Positions 51,737-61,799 of a stretch of DNA of 64,000 nt are shown piece by piece. How positions within the stretch are numbered: position 1 is the first letter of the stretch; every line of letters begins with the position of its first letter. Below the pieces are notes generated by a model that was given only the letters and a program-made list of their open reading frames with translations, had not been told where the DNA came from and did not search any database. Made by a program: the position numbers and the translations under genes. The DNA is from Bremia lactucae (Eukaryota > Oomycota > Peronosporomycetes > Peronosporales > Peronosporaceae). The stretch lies in assembly GCF_004359215.1 (NCBI RefSeq), contig NC_090611.1:3570955-3634954 (forward strand). The letters run 5' to 3'.

Positions 51737-54700
51737 ATGCAGCGACGCGGTGGAAGCTCCCGTAAAGAGCGTCTCTTGCGTGCCAAGATGAAGAAAAAGA
51801 TGCAAACGACCGAGACGTCACCGAGTGGCAATACATTCGAGGACATTTTGCACATGTCAGACTTGTCCGAGTTGTCGCTACTGGAGAATCTACGCAAACG
51901 CTACGAGCACGAGCTCATTTATACGTACGTGGGCCCGATTCTCATTGCCATTAATCCGTACAAGAAGCTCGACGTGTATAGCGAGCGCCATATGACTGAA
52001 TACTATGGCAAAGCCATGGGCGTACTACCGCCTCACGTTTTTGCCCTTGCAGACCATGCGTACACGCAACTCATTCAAGGCGGTGCGCTTGATCCCGCGA
52101 ATCAAAGTATTATCATCAGTGGCGAAAGTGGCTCTGGCAAGACTGAGACGACCAAGATCATTATGCAGTACTTGGCACGCGCTACAAGCGACCGAAAAGG
52201 TCCCGATGGGGACGTGCTTTCTCAAGTCGTACAAGATGGCATGTCCATGGCCTTAGGAAAACTCGAAGAGCGTGTTCTCGATAGCAATCCATTGCTCGAG
52301 TCCTTTGGGAACGCCAAGACGTTGCGCAATGACAATTCCAGTCGATTTGGGAAATTCATTGAGATTCAATTTAATCATCATGGAAAAATTGTTGGGGCTC
52401 AGATTCTTAATTTTCTCTTGGAAAAAACACGGATTGTATCCCAGAGTTTAGGAGAACGGAATTATCACATTTTCTACCAATTATTAGCCGGCGCGGACAC
52501 GACTTTGCGCGCGCGGTTACAACTCCAGACGCCCTGGGATTATGACTATCTAAGAAAGAGTGAATGTTTTCTGATTCCGTCCTGTGACGATGCGCATGAA
52601 TTTAAGATTACGACGAAATGTTTAGAAACGATTGGCATCTCCAAGTCTCGACAGGATATGGTGTTTGAAGTCTTGGCCGCTGTGTTGCACTTGGGAAATT
52701 TACAGTTTGCGATGGATAATGACACGTGTGTGCCCGTTGGAGACGAGTCCGTGAAGGGCTTGCGACTTGTTGCTACACTGCTTAGAGTGAGTGAAGATGC
52801 GTTGAATAAAGCCCTTTTGACACGTCAATTGTACGTAGGCGGGAAAGTTATTGTACAACAGCAAAATGCCGAGCAAGTGAGTGATAAACGCGACGCGTTG
52901 GCGAAAGCGATATACTCGTCGTTGTTTCTATGGCTTGTGTCGGAACTAAATCGCACAATCTCGCGTACACAAGACAAGTGGGGCTTTATTGGTGTGTTGG
53001 ATATCTATGGTTTTGAAAAGTTTGAGTGGAATACGTTTGAGCAATTGTGTATTAATTACGCTAATGAGAAACTTCAGCGACATTTTAATCAGCATATGCT
53101 TGAGGTTGAACAGAATGATTACGCAAAGGAAGGCATCGATTGGAAACACATTGATTTTGATGATAATCAAGAGTGTCTCGATCTGATTGAGAGCAAGGTG
53201 AATGGCACTCCTGGAATTTTTATCTCGCTAGACGACGGTTGGCGTCTAAAGGGCGAAGAAGCAAACAAGAAATTTGTCTCGAATTTACACAATTCATTCG
53301 GACGTACGTCTAGCGGCCAGTCGAGCAGTAAGCACAAATTTTACGTCCACCCAAAGATGGACGCCGACTTGCACTTTGGTATTAAGCACTATGCAGGTGA
53401 GGTGATTTACGATGCCAGTGGATTTAATGACAAGAACAATGAGACTATGAATGACGACATGAAGGAGTTGATTCGACAATCCGAGAGCCCGTGGTTGCGT
53501 GGGATGTTTGATCTCAACATGCAGTCGATTGAAGCCATTCCAAGCAATAAAACTCAGCCACACACGATTTCACGTCGCCCGAATGAAGGCAAGAAGGGCA
53601 CGCAGGGCAACAAATCTCGACATATTCGAGAGATCTCGGTAAGTGCCCAATTTCGGTACCAGCTTCAAGAGCTGATGAACAAGATTTCGCTCGCAAATCC
53701 TCGCTATGTGCGTTGTATCAAGCCGAACGAGCTCAAGCACGCAAGCGAATTCAATGATGCCGACTGTGCTCGTCAGCTTAAGTACTCGGGAATGATGGAA
53801 GCGATTCAGATTCGACAGCGTGGCTTTGCTCTACGTGAAGACCATGATGTTTTTTTCTATGATTACCAGTCGCTAGCGCCAGATGCCGAGAATATTAAAG
53901 AGCTGGTCGTCAAGATCTCGTCGATGTTAGGAGCTGGGAAGGAAGAGTGGCAATTGGGAAAGACCAAAGTGTTTTTAAAGCGCGCGATGGCATTCAAGCT
54001 GCGGAAACTTGAGATGCTACGATGCAAGTCAGCTGCTAGGGCTATTCAGAAGTGGGTACGCATGATTGTACGCAAGGGAGCCGTAGTCACGATTCAAACC
54101 AAAATCCGTCAATTTGTTGCAAAGAGGAAGCTTCAGCATCGACGACAAAGTGCGTACCGCGTCTTGTCTATTCTACGCATGCGTGTGGCCATGATCAAGT
54201 ACCAGCACATGCGCGCTGAGCATCGTATCCAACAAGACTGGGCGATCCGGATACAAAAGATCGTACGGGGATATCTCGTGCGTAAGCGTGATTTGCTCCA
54301 TCCATTTGGGGACATGGGCCCAAAGGAGTTAGACAAGAAGATTACCGAGATGGAAGTGGCCATTGAAGATGCCGCTGTAAGCAAACAATTTGAGCTGTGT
54401 GCAAACTTACAGCTCGAACTCGAGAAACTTGTGGAGGCTCGAAAGAAGGTGCGCACTGCGAAAGAAATTGATGCGGAAATTAAAAAGCTGAATGAAGACA
54501 TGGAGGCGGCTGCCGTGTCAAAGCAATTTGGTCGGTGTGCAGAGCTGCAGAAGCAGCTCGAAGGGCTTAATGAAGCTCGTAAGCATGTGAAGGAAGATTT
54601 GAATGAATTGGAGCCAGAAGAGTTAGATGAGCGTATTCATGCGTTGGAAACGACGATTGCAACGGCGATGGCTGCTCGGGACTTTGGTAAATGCAGTGAT

Positions 54701-57700
54701 TTACAAGTCACTCTGGACCTTCTCGTGTCTGCGCGGAAGAAGAAGCAGACGCCTGAAGAATTGGATGCCGAGATTGCCAAGCTGAATGACGAATTGGTCG
54801 CTTTAATGAAGAAGAAACAATTTGACAAGTGTGCGCAGCTTCAAAGTGATATTGACGTCTTTAAGAAAAAACGCGCAAAGTTTCCCACTGCGAAAAAGGC
54901 GTCGACGCCATCAGCGTCACCGAAAAAGCCCGAGTTACCAGTCAAACCACTTAAAAAGCCCGAGCCGCCAGTAAAACCAACGCCACCGCTTTCATCAGTA
55001 AATGAAGCGTTTGTAGCTAAAAAGTCTGTGCTACAATCTACTACAGTCGCTCCTCCATCAAACATGGATCGAAATGGAATACCCCCGGCGCGAGAGACTT
55101 CTGTGCTCGCACCAAACTCATCTCCTGCTGCCTTACCCGGTGACAAACGACCTGCTCTAGAAATCCCACCCGTCGCCGCGGTGCCAGCTTTACTAGCGTC
55201 TCCAGTTGTTGTACCACCATCCCAAGCACGTCCAGTTATGTTGCCGCCCACACAAGCACCTCCAGTTGCGTTGTCGCCTCTTCAAGCGTCTCCAATGACT
55301 TCGCCACCGTTGATGCCTTCACCGGTACAAGCGCCTTCAATGTTGCCACTCGTCCAGGCATTAGATGAACCACCTGCTCCTTTAATCGACTGTATCCTCC
55401 CTCAGGAACTACCGACGTCTCAATTGTCTAGGCGTCCTCCTGCGATTTATCACGGTCCAGCTCCGAGCCTTCGGGGAGGTGAATCCGTCACAATGACTCC
55501 TATGATACCACCCATGAAACAGCCGACCTTTGAGCGTCGTGCGCGTGCGAATTCAAATGGCTCGGCAACATCCGGTCAGTCGTTTGCGAGGTCGCAGTCC
55601 TCCATGATGTCGACTTCATCGAGAAGCAAGAAAGCGCCTCCAATGTCGGATCCGTCTCGCACGGTTGCACGTCTTCGTCCAGCTAAAGCCATTACGGTGA
55701 ACGAGGCAACGACTGTTTTAGAGGCTGCGAGATTAATGAAATCACACCGTGCGTCTGCAGTGTTGGTGACGAATTGGGAAGGAGCATTAAGTGGGATCTT
55801 TTCCAACACGGATGTTGCGTGTCGAGTCGTGTCAAAGAAGCTAGACCCTGCGCGAGTTACGATTGGCTCCGTCATGACGCCAAATCCTACGTGTGTCAGT
55901 CTCGAGGACAGCGCTGTGGATGCTATGGATATTATGCTTAGTGGTAAATTTCGACACTTGCCAGTCGTGAGCTCGCCAAGTGGTAATATTGTTGGTGTTT
56001 TAAGCGTCGCTAAGTGCTTGCACGACGCTATTCGACGAGTGGAGAACATGTCGACATCGCTACAGCAGGAACTAGGAGCTAATAAGGACAATGCAATGCT
56101 GCGAGGCATGCTTGAGAAGATGCTATCGCCTTCGTTACACGATGTCGTGTCCAAGCCACGCGAAAAGATGCCGCCTCTTGTGTATGGCCACATGACTGTG
56201 TATGAAGCAACAGTATATATGGCCGAGACGAAACGACCAGCGCTTGTAGTATCGTCAAACCCCGACGCTCCCGATTTAATTGGTATCTTTACATCGAAAG
56301 ACGTGCTTCTTCGCGTCGTGGTGGAAGACTTGGATGCTACTACGACCAGTGTGAGTGAAGTTATGACGCCGAATCCTGAATTTGCAGCGCCAGAGACGTC
56401 TGTATTAGATGCTTTCCATATCATGCACGACGGGAAGTTTTTGAATCTTCCCGTAGTCGCTACGGATTCCGGCAAGATCCTGGGTGTGGCAGACGTACTG
56501 TCCATTAGTTTGGCTTCGTTTGGCGAGTCGCGTGAGATTGGTAAACTCTTCACTGCTGCGTTTGACTATCATGACGACGAAACGAATTCAATCGTGTCGG
56601 GCCGATCCGCGTCGACTTTGTCCGTTGCCAGCAAGGCTCGTTACCAAAAGGATCGCGACAAAGGCATTAATGTCCGTCCCGTGTCCAGCTTGCGTCCACT
56701 TCCTGCAATTACAATTGATGAAATAGCGTCGGTATTTGATGCAGCGCTGTTGATGAAGCAGAAACGCACGGACGCATTGCTCGTGGTTGACGATAATGGC
56801 GGATTAAATGGAATTCTGACGGACACGGACATTTGTCGCCGTGTCTTGGCACGTAATTTAAGTCCCGAGGAAGTGCCGGTTCGCACCGTCATGACGCGAG
56901 ATATCAAGTACGTGTCGCCGAACGACAGTGCCATTGACGCATTACTTTCGATGCAGGAAGGCCATTTTCGCCATTTACCAGTAGTCGATCGTGGCGCTAT
57001 TGCTGGTGTCTTGAACATTGGCAAGTGCATTTATGACGTATCGAAGCGCCTAGAGCACGCAATACAGTCGACGGATCAGCTCAAAGCGTCTTTACTAAAG
57101 AGCGGCAAGTCATCTACGTTGCAGCAGCTGCTTGCTCCGATGTTGGAGAAATTATCGGCGCCAACGCTGGGATCGATTCTTGAAAGTGAGGCCCATAGCA
57201 ACTCGACTCCAGCTCCGCGATTTCCAAAGTCGTCGCTTGTAAGCGACGTTGTCAAGGCCATGGCTTTGACGAAGAAGGCGGCATTAATTGTCGACGACAT
57301 CTTCACAGACAAACTTGTCGGTATTTTCTCTCCGAATGAGTTGGTACTAAATGTCATTGCCAAAGGACTCAAGGCTTCGACAACGTACGTAGAAGAAGTG
57401 ATGCTAAACGATCCTGAAATTGCCATCCCGTCGACTTCGGTGCTCGATGGACTCCATATTATGCACGACTCTCGTGTTTTACACCTTCCTGTGCTAAAAG
57501 ACGCATCAAACGAGCTCGTTGGGATGGTTGACGTGCTTGATTTAAGCTATGGCACCATTGATGCCATTTATGGGGACAACCGCGAGCAGATGCAAGAGTT
57601 TTGGAACACAACTTTGCAGCTCGACACTCCCTCGCAGCCGTCCGAGGCTAGTGACCGCGAGCGAACAACGTTATTATCGCGAGCGGAACAGGAAGAAAAG

Positions 57701-60700
57701 AGTCGCACCGTGGCGAAACTACGGCCAACAAAAGTACTGACAGTGGTAGAGAAGACGACAATTGCCGAGCTGTCGCGGACAATGGGACGCAATCGGATGG
57801 ACTGTGTCTTGGTCGTATCAGACGAAGGTATGCTGACCGGCATTGTCACGGATACCGACTTAACGCGTCGCGTTGTTGCCGAGAATCGGCCATTGGATTC
57901 GACAGTAGTTGGTGACGTCATGACACGCCATCCTGTGTTTGTGTCAATGGATGATCCAGCAATCGACGCGTTGATTTCAATGTTACAAGGCAAATTTCGT
58001 CATTTGCCTGTTGTCGAGCGCAATGGACCGGTCGTGGGTATTTTAAGCATTGCCAAGTGCTTATATGATGCCATTCGAAAGATGGAAAAGTCCGAGCAGT
58101 CGTCCATGGCACTGCGTCATACACTCGAGAAAGAAATGAAGAGTCGCGTGAATGGCCATGCACGCACGGGGAATGTCTCGCAGCTTCTTGGTTCGATGGT
58201 CAACAAGATGTTTTCACCCGACATTAAGACGGTGATTGAAGACGAAGGCGTCGAAGCGCCTCATGTCCAGCGCTTTACGTCCGTATATGATGTCGCAAAG
58301 CTCATGGCAAGTTCAAAAAAGGGTGCACTCGTGGTGAATACTCGTGGATACTATTGTGGTATTTTTACGCCCAAAGAAATGCTTGAAAAAGTGCTCGCAC
58401 GTGGGTTACCCGTTCATACGACGCCGGTGTGTGAAGTCATGCTTGATAAAGACGTGAGTATTACTGGCGCCATGTCCGTCATGGACGCAATGCACACGAT
58501 GCACGACCACAAGACGCTCTATCTAGCAGTATTGGAGACCGAGACAAGCAAACAACCGCCGCTTGGACTTATTGACGTGCTGTCGTTGAGCTATGGATCG
58601 TTTGCAAAAGGCAAACCAAGCGAATGGAAAGCTTTCTGGAACGCATCGTTGGAAGTTGCCGATGACGACGATGTGTCTTCGCAGCACAGTTTTCGCAGTG
58701 GGTTTTCCCATAGCCTCGCATCAAATAGCACTAGTTTTAATATGAAAGGTCGTCAAGCGACGTTCGCGACTGGAAACGTGCGTCCAGTCTCGAAATTGCG
58801 GCCTTGCAAAGCAGTGACGATCCCCGAGACCTTTTCCGTTGCCGACGCGGCCAAAGAAATGAGTCTTACACAGACGGATGCAGCGCTTATTATTGGACGA
58901 GATGGGGGGCTTTTGGGCATCTTAACCGACACGGACGTGACGCGACGCGTCGTGGCTCTTGGAAACGATCCCGTGTACGTTCGTGTGCTCGATGCAATGA
59001 CGCCAAATCCAAAGTTTGTCGACGAACGTGACAGTGCCATGGATGCGATGTTTATGATGCTTGAAGGGAAATTTCGTCATTTGCCTGTCGTGGATGAAAC
59101 GGGCATGGTGGCGGGTATGCTTCGCATTCAAAAGTGTTTGTACGACGCCATTACACGCATTGAAAAGGTGCAGCAATCGTCAAGTGGTTCGCTTCGACAG
59201 CGACTGGAGAAACGATTGCATGCGACTGGCATTGGTTCTGGTCCAGGAGCGTTAAAACAGCTTGTAGGTCCGATGGTCGAGAAGCTCTTGTCACCGACAG
59301 TGGATACGATTTTAGAAGATGAGACGTTGCCGCCACTTGTGAGTGAACACGACACGGTCATGGAAGTAGCTCGTCAAATGGCGGCATCTCGGAAAGCTGC
59401 TTTGATCGTCGAAGATCCCATGAATGACACGAGTTCGTCCGTTAGTGGTGGACATCGATCGTCTGTGAGTGGAGGTTGTTACGACATTGGAACGTCAGCA
59501 TTAACAAGACGAGTCTTGGGTGTGTTTACGCCCAAGGATTTGCTGCTTCGTGTCATAGGCGCAGGTCTCGATGCAGCCGAAACGACTGTTGGACAAGTCA
59601 TGACGCCGAATCCCGAGACGGCGCTACCGACTACAAAGCTCATTGAAGCGCTTCATATCATGTACGAACAAAACTTTCTACACTTGCCCGTGGTCAATTC
59701 CGAGACTGCGACGATTGTGGGAATGCTCGACGTGTTGTCGCTGTGTTACGGAACGTTTGCAAGCGGCGCCGCAGCTGTCGACGAAGACTCGGATTGGCGC
59801 TCGTTCTGGGACGTATCGCTTGCGCTTGGTCATGACGATGACTTTAGTGAGCTCGCAAGTTTAACGGGCTCCCGTGTGTCGCGTCGCCGTCCAGGCAAGT
59901 ACACGGAGAGTCACCACTCGTCGATGCGAGAACACATGTCTCCCGAGCCCGAAGGAGCGATGCGTCCCGTGTCAATGTTACGACCTCAAGCAGTCACGCG
60001 CATTAACGAGTTCTTAACCGTCGCGGAAGCCGCCAAGCGTATGCGACAAGCTCGCGTTGAAGCCGTCGTTGTGACAACTGAAGAAGGAGAAATACGTGGT
60101 ATTTTGACCGACACGGACATTACACGTCGTGTATTAGCAGCGGATCTTGACCCCGAAAGCTGTTCCGTCGCGTCCGTAATGACCACGAAACCAATGTGTG
60201 TGTACATGGAAGACCAGGCCATTGAAGCAATTACCAAGATGCTTGAAGGTCGTTTTAAACACTTGCCCGTACTTGGTTCGGACGGAATTCCCCAAGGAAT
60301 GCTCGATATCTCCAAGTGTTTATACGATGCAATCACGTGTTTGGAAAAGGTTCAGCAGTCAACGGAAGCCGCCGCGACCGAGTTTTCACGCGAACTTGGG
60401 AGTGCATCGAATCTACAGCGACTTTTAGGGCCCATGATGGAGAAAATGGTACGGCCAACGGTTGGAGACGCACTGGATGGAGAGCTCATGCCGCCAGTCA
60501 TTCGTCTCCACACGACTGCTGCCCATGCTGCAAAGCTCATGGCAAGTACCAAGAAAGCCGCGATTGTTTTAAATGACGAGCACGAGTTATGCGGGATGGT
60601 GACAACCAAAGACTTGCTCCGAAAAGTGGTTGCCAAGGGATTATACGCAGATACAACGACCGTGGAAGACGTCATGACGGTTGATCCCGATCTCATGGGT

Positions 60701-61714
60701 CCGCATATGAGCATTCTCAATGGTTTACGCGCGCTTCATGATGCCGGACAGCTCGTGATGCCCGTGCTCGCCGACGATGGGGAGATTCTTGGCATGGCTG
60801 ACGTTCTTTGTTTAAGTTATGGTCAATTCCAAACAACCTCCGGAGGTACGTCGAAGACTGATTGGCGACAATTTTGGCACACTGCCATGAACCTTCAAGA
60901 AGAAGTCGCAGGTGGAGCGTACGGTGGACATGATGACAACGATGCACGGTCCGTTGGAACAATTGAAGAATTTGAACGCGATGAATACCACGTTAATGAT
61001 AGCATGTCAACTCCCACCGCGAGTGCCGTGGGATTAAATCCTACACGACATTATTCCAATTCCCTTGGTGCGTATGCCGAGCTCGGTGAAAGCGTGTCGG
61101 TCGTCAGTGGTGCCAATACGACACCAAGTGCTTTGATTGCAACGACTCTTGACGACCATGTTTTTGTATTTAAAGTCAGTGATGCGATTCAAGAGCACTT
61201 TTATCGCATTGTTTGTCCATTTCATGCACTTCAAGGACTCGTGGAACACATTTGCTTTCAAATGAAAATCCCGGAACACGATCAGGTGCAGCTCAAGTAT
61301 AAAGATGATGAAGGGGATTGGGCCGTCTTGACATCGGATGAAAGTCTTGTCGAAGCAGTTCAAATGGCCCAACGGTTTGGGTGGAAACGTCTTGTTGTGG
61401 TCGTGACGGTAAGCACACGATCCCAGGAAGGTGTTGACGATATACGTGAGAAGGACGGTGGGAGGATAGTAAAGGATGTCACACCGCCACCACGCCCCCG
61501 TTTATTGACTAAAGTGGACGAAATGGCCTTGTCAGCAAGCAGCTGTAGTGATGAAAGTTGTGAGTACGAGGACAGAAGACGACCACCGACGCAACCATCT
61601 CGTCGTTGGACGCGCATGAAATCAACACGACCGTCGACGTTGCTTGTAAACAGTGCCGTGACGCTTGTGGTAGGTCTTGGAGCGATTGCGTTCATGGTCA
61701 TGCGGCGGAAGTAG
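51737..61714 (+). CDS. Myosin with IQ neck, UVR-like repeats, 20 CBS motifs, PB1 and C-terminal membrane anchor
   Basis: A single open frame of 3,325 codons with no intron visible. Residues ~40-760 are a myosin motor: P-loop GESGSGKTE (~129), switch I NDNSSRFGKF (~198), switch II DIYGFEKFEWNTFEQLCINY (~421) and LGKTKVFLKR (~738). IQ-type neck at ~765-855 (AIQKWVRMIVRKG, IRIQKIVRGYLVRKR). Four ~45-residue UVR-like helical repeats, ~858-1045 (QF..C..LQ core). Pro-rich linker ~1050-1250. Five blocks from ~1308, 1644, 1989, 2347 and 2740, each with two CBS pairs, to ~3030: 20 CBS motifs. PB1 ~3138-3222. Tail anchor ~3300-3321 (LLVNSAVTLVVGLGAIAFMV) then RRK. This is the layout I recall for stramenopile class XXIX myosins. 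Inferred role: actin motor fixed to a membrane by its C-terminus and tuned by adenine nucleotides bound to CBS pairs; PB1 for oligomerisation. Motor key residues look intact. Confidence 0.93.
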   Translation: MQRRGGSSRKERLLRAKMKKKMQTTETSPSGNTFEDILHMSDLSELSLLENLRKRYEHELIYTYVGPILIAINPYKKLDVYSERHMTEYYGKAMGVLPPHVFALADHAYTQLIQGGALDPANQSIIISGESGSGKTETTKIIMQYLARATSDRKGPDGDVLSQVVQDGMSMALGKLEERVLDSNPLLESFGNAKTLRNDNSSRFGKFIEIQFNHHGKIVGAQILNFLLEKTRIVSQSLGERNYHIFYQLLAGADTTLRARLQLQTPWDYDYLRKSECFLIPSCDDAHEFKITTKCLETIGISKSRQDMVFEVLAAVLHLGNLQFAMDNDTCVPVGDESVKGLRLVATLLRVSEDALNKALLTRQLYVGGKVIVQQQNAEQVSDKRDALAKAIYSSLFLWLVSELNRTISRTQDKWGFIGVLDIYGFEKFEWNTFEQLCINYANEKLQRHFNQHMLEVEQNDYAKEGIDWKHIDFDDNQECLDLIESKVNGTPGIFISLDDGWRLKGEEANKKFVSNLHNSFGRTSSGQSSSKHKFYVHPKMDADLHFGIKHYAGEVIYDASGFNDKNNETMNDDMKELIRQSESPWLRGMFDLNMQSIEAIPSNKTQPHTISRRPNEGKKGTQGNKSRHIREISVSAQFRYQLQELMNKISLANPRYVRCIKPNELKHASEFNDADCARQLKYSGMMEAIQIRQRGFALREDHDVFFYDYQSLAPDAENIKELVVKISSMLGAGKEEWQLGKTKVFLKRAMAFKLRKLEMLRCKSAARAIQKWVRMIVRKGAVVTIQTKIRQFVAKRKLQHRRQSAYRVLSILRMRVAMIKYQHMRAEHRIQQDWAIRIQKIVRGYLVRKRDLLHPFGDMGPKELDKKITEMEVAIEDAAVSKQFELCANLQLELEKLVEARKKVRTAKEIDAEIKKLNEDMEAAAVSKQFGRCAELQKQLEGLNEARKHVKEDLNELEPEELDERIHALETTIATAMAARDFGKCSDLQVTLDLLVSARKKKQTPEELDAEIAKLNDELVALMKKKQFDKCAQLQSDIDVFKKKRAKFPTAKKASTPSASPKKPELPVKPLKKPEPPVKPTPPLSSVNEAFVAKKSVLQSTTVAPPSNMDRNGIPPARETSVLAPNSSPAALPGDKRPALEIPPVAAVPALLASPVVVPPSQARPVMLPPTQAPPVALSPLQASPMTSPPLMPSPVQAPSMLPLVQALDEPPAPLIDCILPQELPTSQLSRRPPAIYHGPAPSLRGGESVTMTPMIPPMKQPTFERRARANSNGSATSGQSFARSQSSMMSTSSRSKKAPPMSDPSRTVARLRPAKAITVNEATTVLEAARLMKSHRASAVLVTNWEGALSGIFSNTDVACRVVSKKLDPARVTIGSVMTPNPTCVSLEDSAVDAMDIMLSGKFRHLPVVSSPSGNIVGVLSVAKCLHDAIRRVENMSTSLQQELGANKDNAMLRGMLEKMLSPSLHDVVSKPREKMPPLVYGHMTVYEATVYMAETKRPALVVSSNPDAPDLIGIFTSKDVLLRVVVEDLDATTTSVSEVMTPNPEFAAPETSVLDAFHIMHDGKFLNLPVVATDSGKILGVADVLSISLASFGESREIGKLFTAAFDYHDDETNSIVSGRSASTLSVASKARYQKDRDKGINVRPVSSLRPLPAITIDEIASVFDAALLMKQKRTDALLVVDDNGGLNGILTDTDICRRVLARNLSPEEVPVRTVMTRDIKYVSPNDSAIDALLSMQEGHFRHLPVVDRGAIAGVLNIGKCIYDVSKRLEHAIQSTDQLKASLLKSGKSSTLQQLLAPMLEKLSAPTLGSILESEAHSNSTPAPRFPKSSLVSDVVKAMALTKKAALIVDDIFTDKLVGIFSPNELVLNVIAKGLKASTTYVEEVMLNDPEIAIPSTSVLDGLHIMHDSRVLHLPVLKDASNELVGMVDVLDLSYGTIDAIYGDNREQMQEFWNTTLQLDTPSQPSEASDRERTTLLSRAEQEEKSRTVAKLRPTKVLTVVEKTTIAELSRTMGRNRMDCVLVVSDEGMLTGIVTDTDLTRRVVAENRPLDSTVVGDVMTRHPVFVSMDDPAIDALISMLQGKFRHLPVVERNGPVVGILSIAKCLYDAIRKMEKSEQSSMALRHTLEKEMKSRVNGHARTGNVSQLLGSMVNKMFSPDIKTVIEDEGVEAPHVQRFTSVYDVAKLMASSKKGALVVNTRGYYCGIFTPKEMLEKVLARGLPVHTTPVCEVMLDKDVSITGAMSVMDAMHTMHDHKTLYLAVLETETSKQPPLGLIDVLSLSYGSFAKGKPSEWKAFWNASLEVADDDDVSSQHSFRSGFSHSLASNSTSFNMKGRQATFATGNVRPVSKLRPCKAVTIPETFSVADAAKEMSLTQTDAALIIGRDGGLLGILTDTDVTRRVVALGNDPVYVRVLDAMTPNPKFVDERDSAMDAMFMMLEGKFRHLPVVDETGMVAGMLRIQKCLYDAITRIEKVQQSSSGSLRQRLEKRLHATGIGSGPGALKQLVGPMVEKLLSPTVDTILEDETLPPLVSEHDTVMEVARQMAASRKAALIVEDPMNDTSSSVSGGHRSSVSGGCYDIGTSALTRRVLGVFTPKDLLLRVIGAGLDAAETTVGQVMTPNPETALPTTKLIEALHIMYEQNFLHLPVVNSETATIVGMLDVLSLCYGTFASGAAAVDEDSDWRSFWDVSLALGHDDDFSELASLTGSRVSRRRPGKYTESHHSSMREHMSPEPEGAMRPVSMLRPQAVTRINEFLTVAEAAKRMRQARVEAVVVTTEEGEIRGILTDTDITRRVLAADLDPESCSVASVMTTKPMCVYMEDQAIEAITKMLEGRFKHLPVLGSDGIPQGMLDISKCLYDAITCLEKVQQSTEAAATEFSRELGSASNLQRLLGPMMEKMVRPTVGDALDGELMPPVIRLHTTAAHAAKLMASTKKAAIVLNDEHELCGMVTTKDLLRKVVAKGLYADTTTVEDVMTVDPDLMGPHMSILNGLRALHDAGQLVMPVLADDGEILGMADVLCLSYGQFQTTSGGTSKTDWRQFWHTAMNLQEEVAGGAYGGHDDNDARSVGTIEEFERDEYHVNDSMSTPTASAVGLNPTRHYSNSLGAYAELGESVSVVSGANTTPSALIATTLDDHVFVFKVSDAIQEHFYRIVCPFHALQGLVEHICFQMKIPEHDQVQLKYKDDEGDWAVLTSDESLVEAVQMAQRFGWKRLVVVVTVSTRSQEGVDDIREKDGGRIVKDVTPPPRPRLLTKVDEMALSASSCSDESCEYEDRRRPPTQPSRRWTRMKSTRPSTLLVNSAVTLVVGLGAIAFMVMRRK

Positions 61715-61799
61715 CAACATTAAAGGTTTTTTTTTTAAATATTTGTATTACGCGCTGTCTTTTATGCCACAAGAAGTTTACTATTGGGGTGGTTAGTTG
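61715..61799. terminator. Convergent 3' region, myosin / STIMATE-like
   Basis: 85 bp between the two stop codons. Contains a T run (61727-61735) and AAATATTTGTATTAC, suitable for mRNA end formation on both strands. The two 3' UTRs probably overlap. Confidence 0.4.

Noticed and set aside
55576..56553. Long minus-strand ORF (325 codons) opposite the myosin
   Set aside because: It lies fully within strongly supported CBS coding sequence on the plus strand and has no recognisable domain. It is a frame shadow caused by codon bias.
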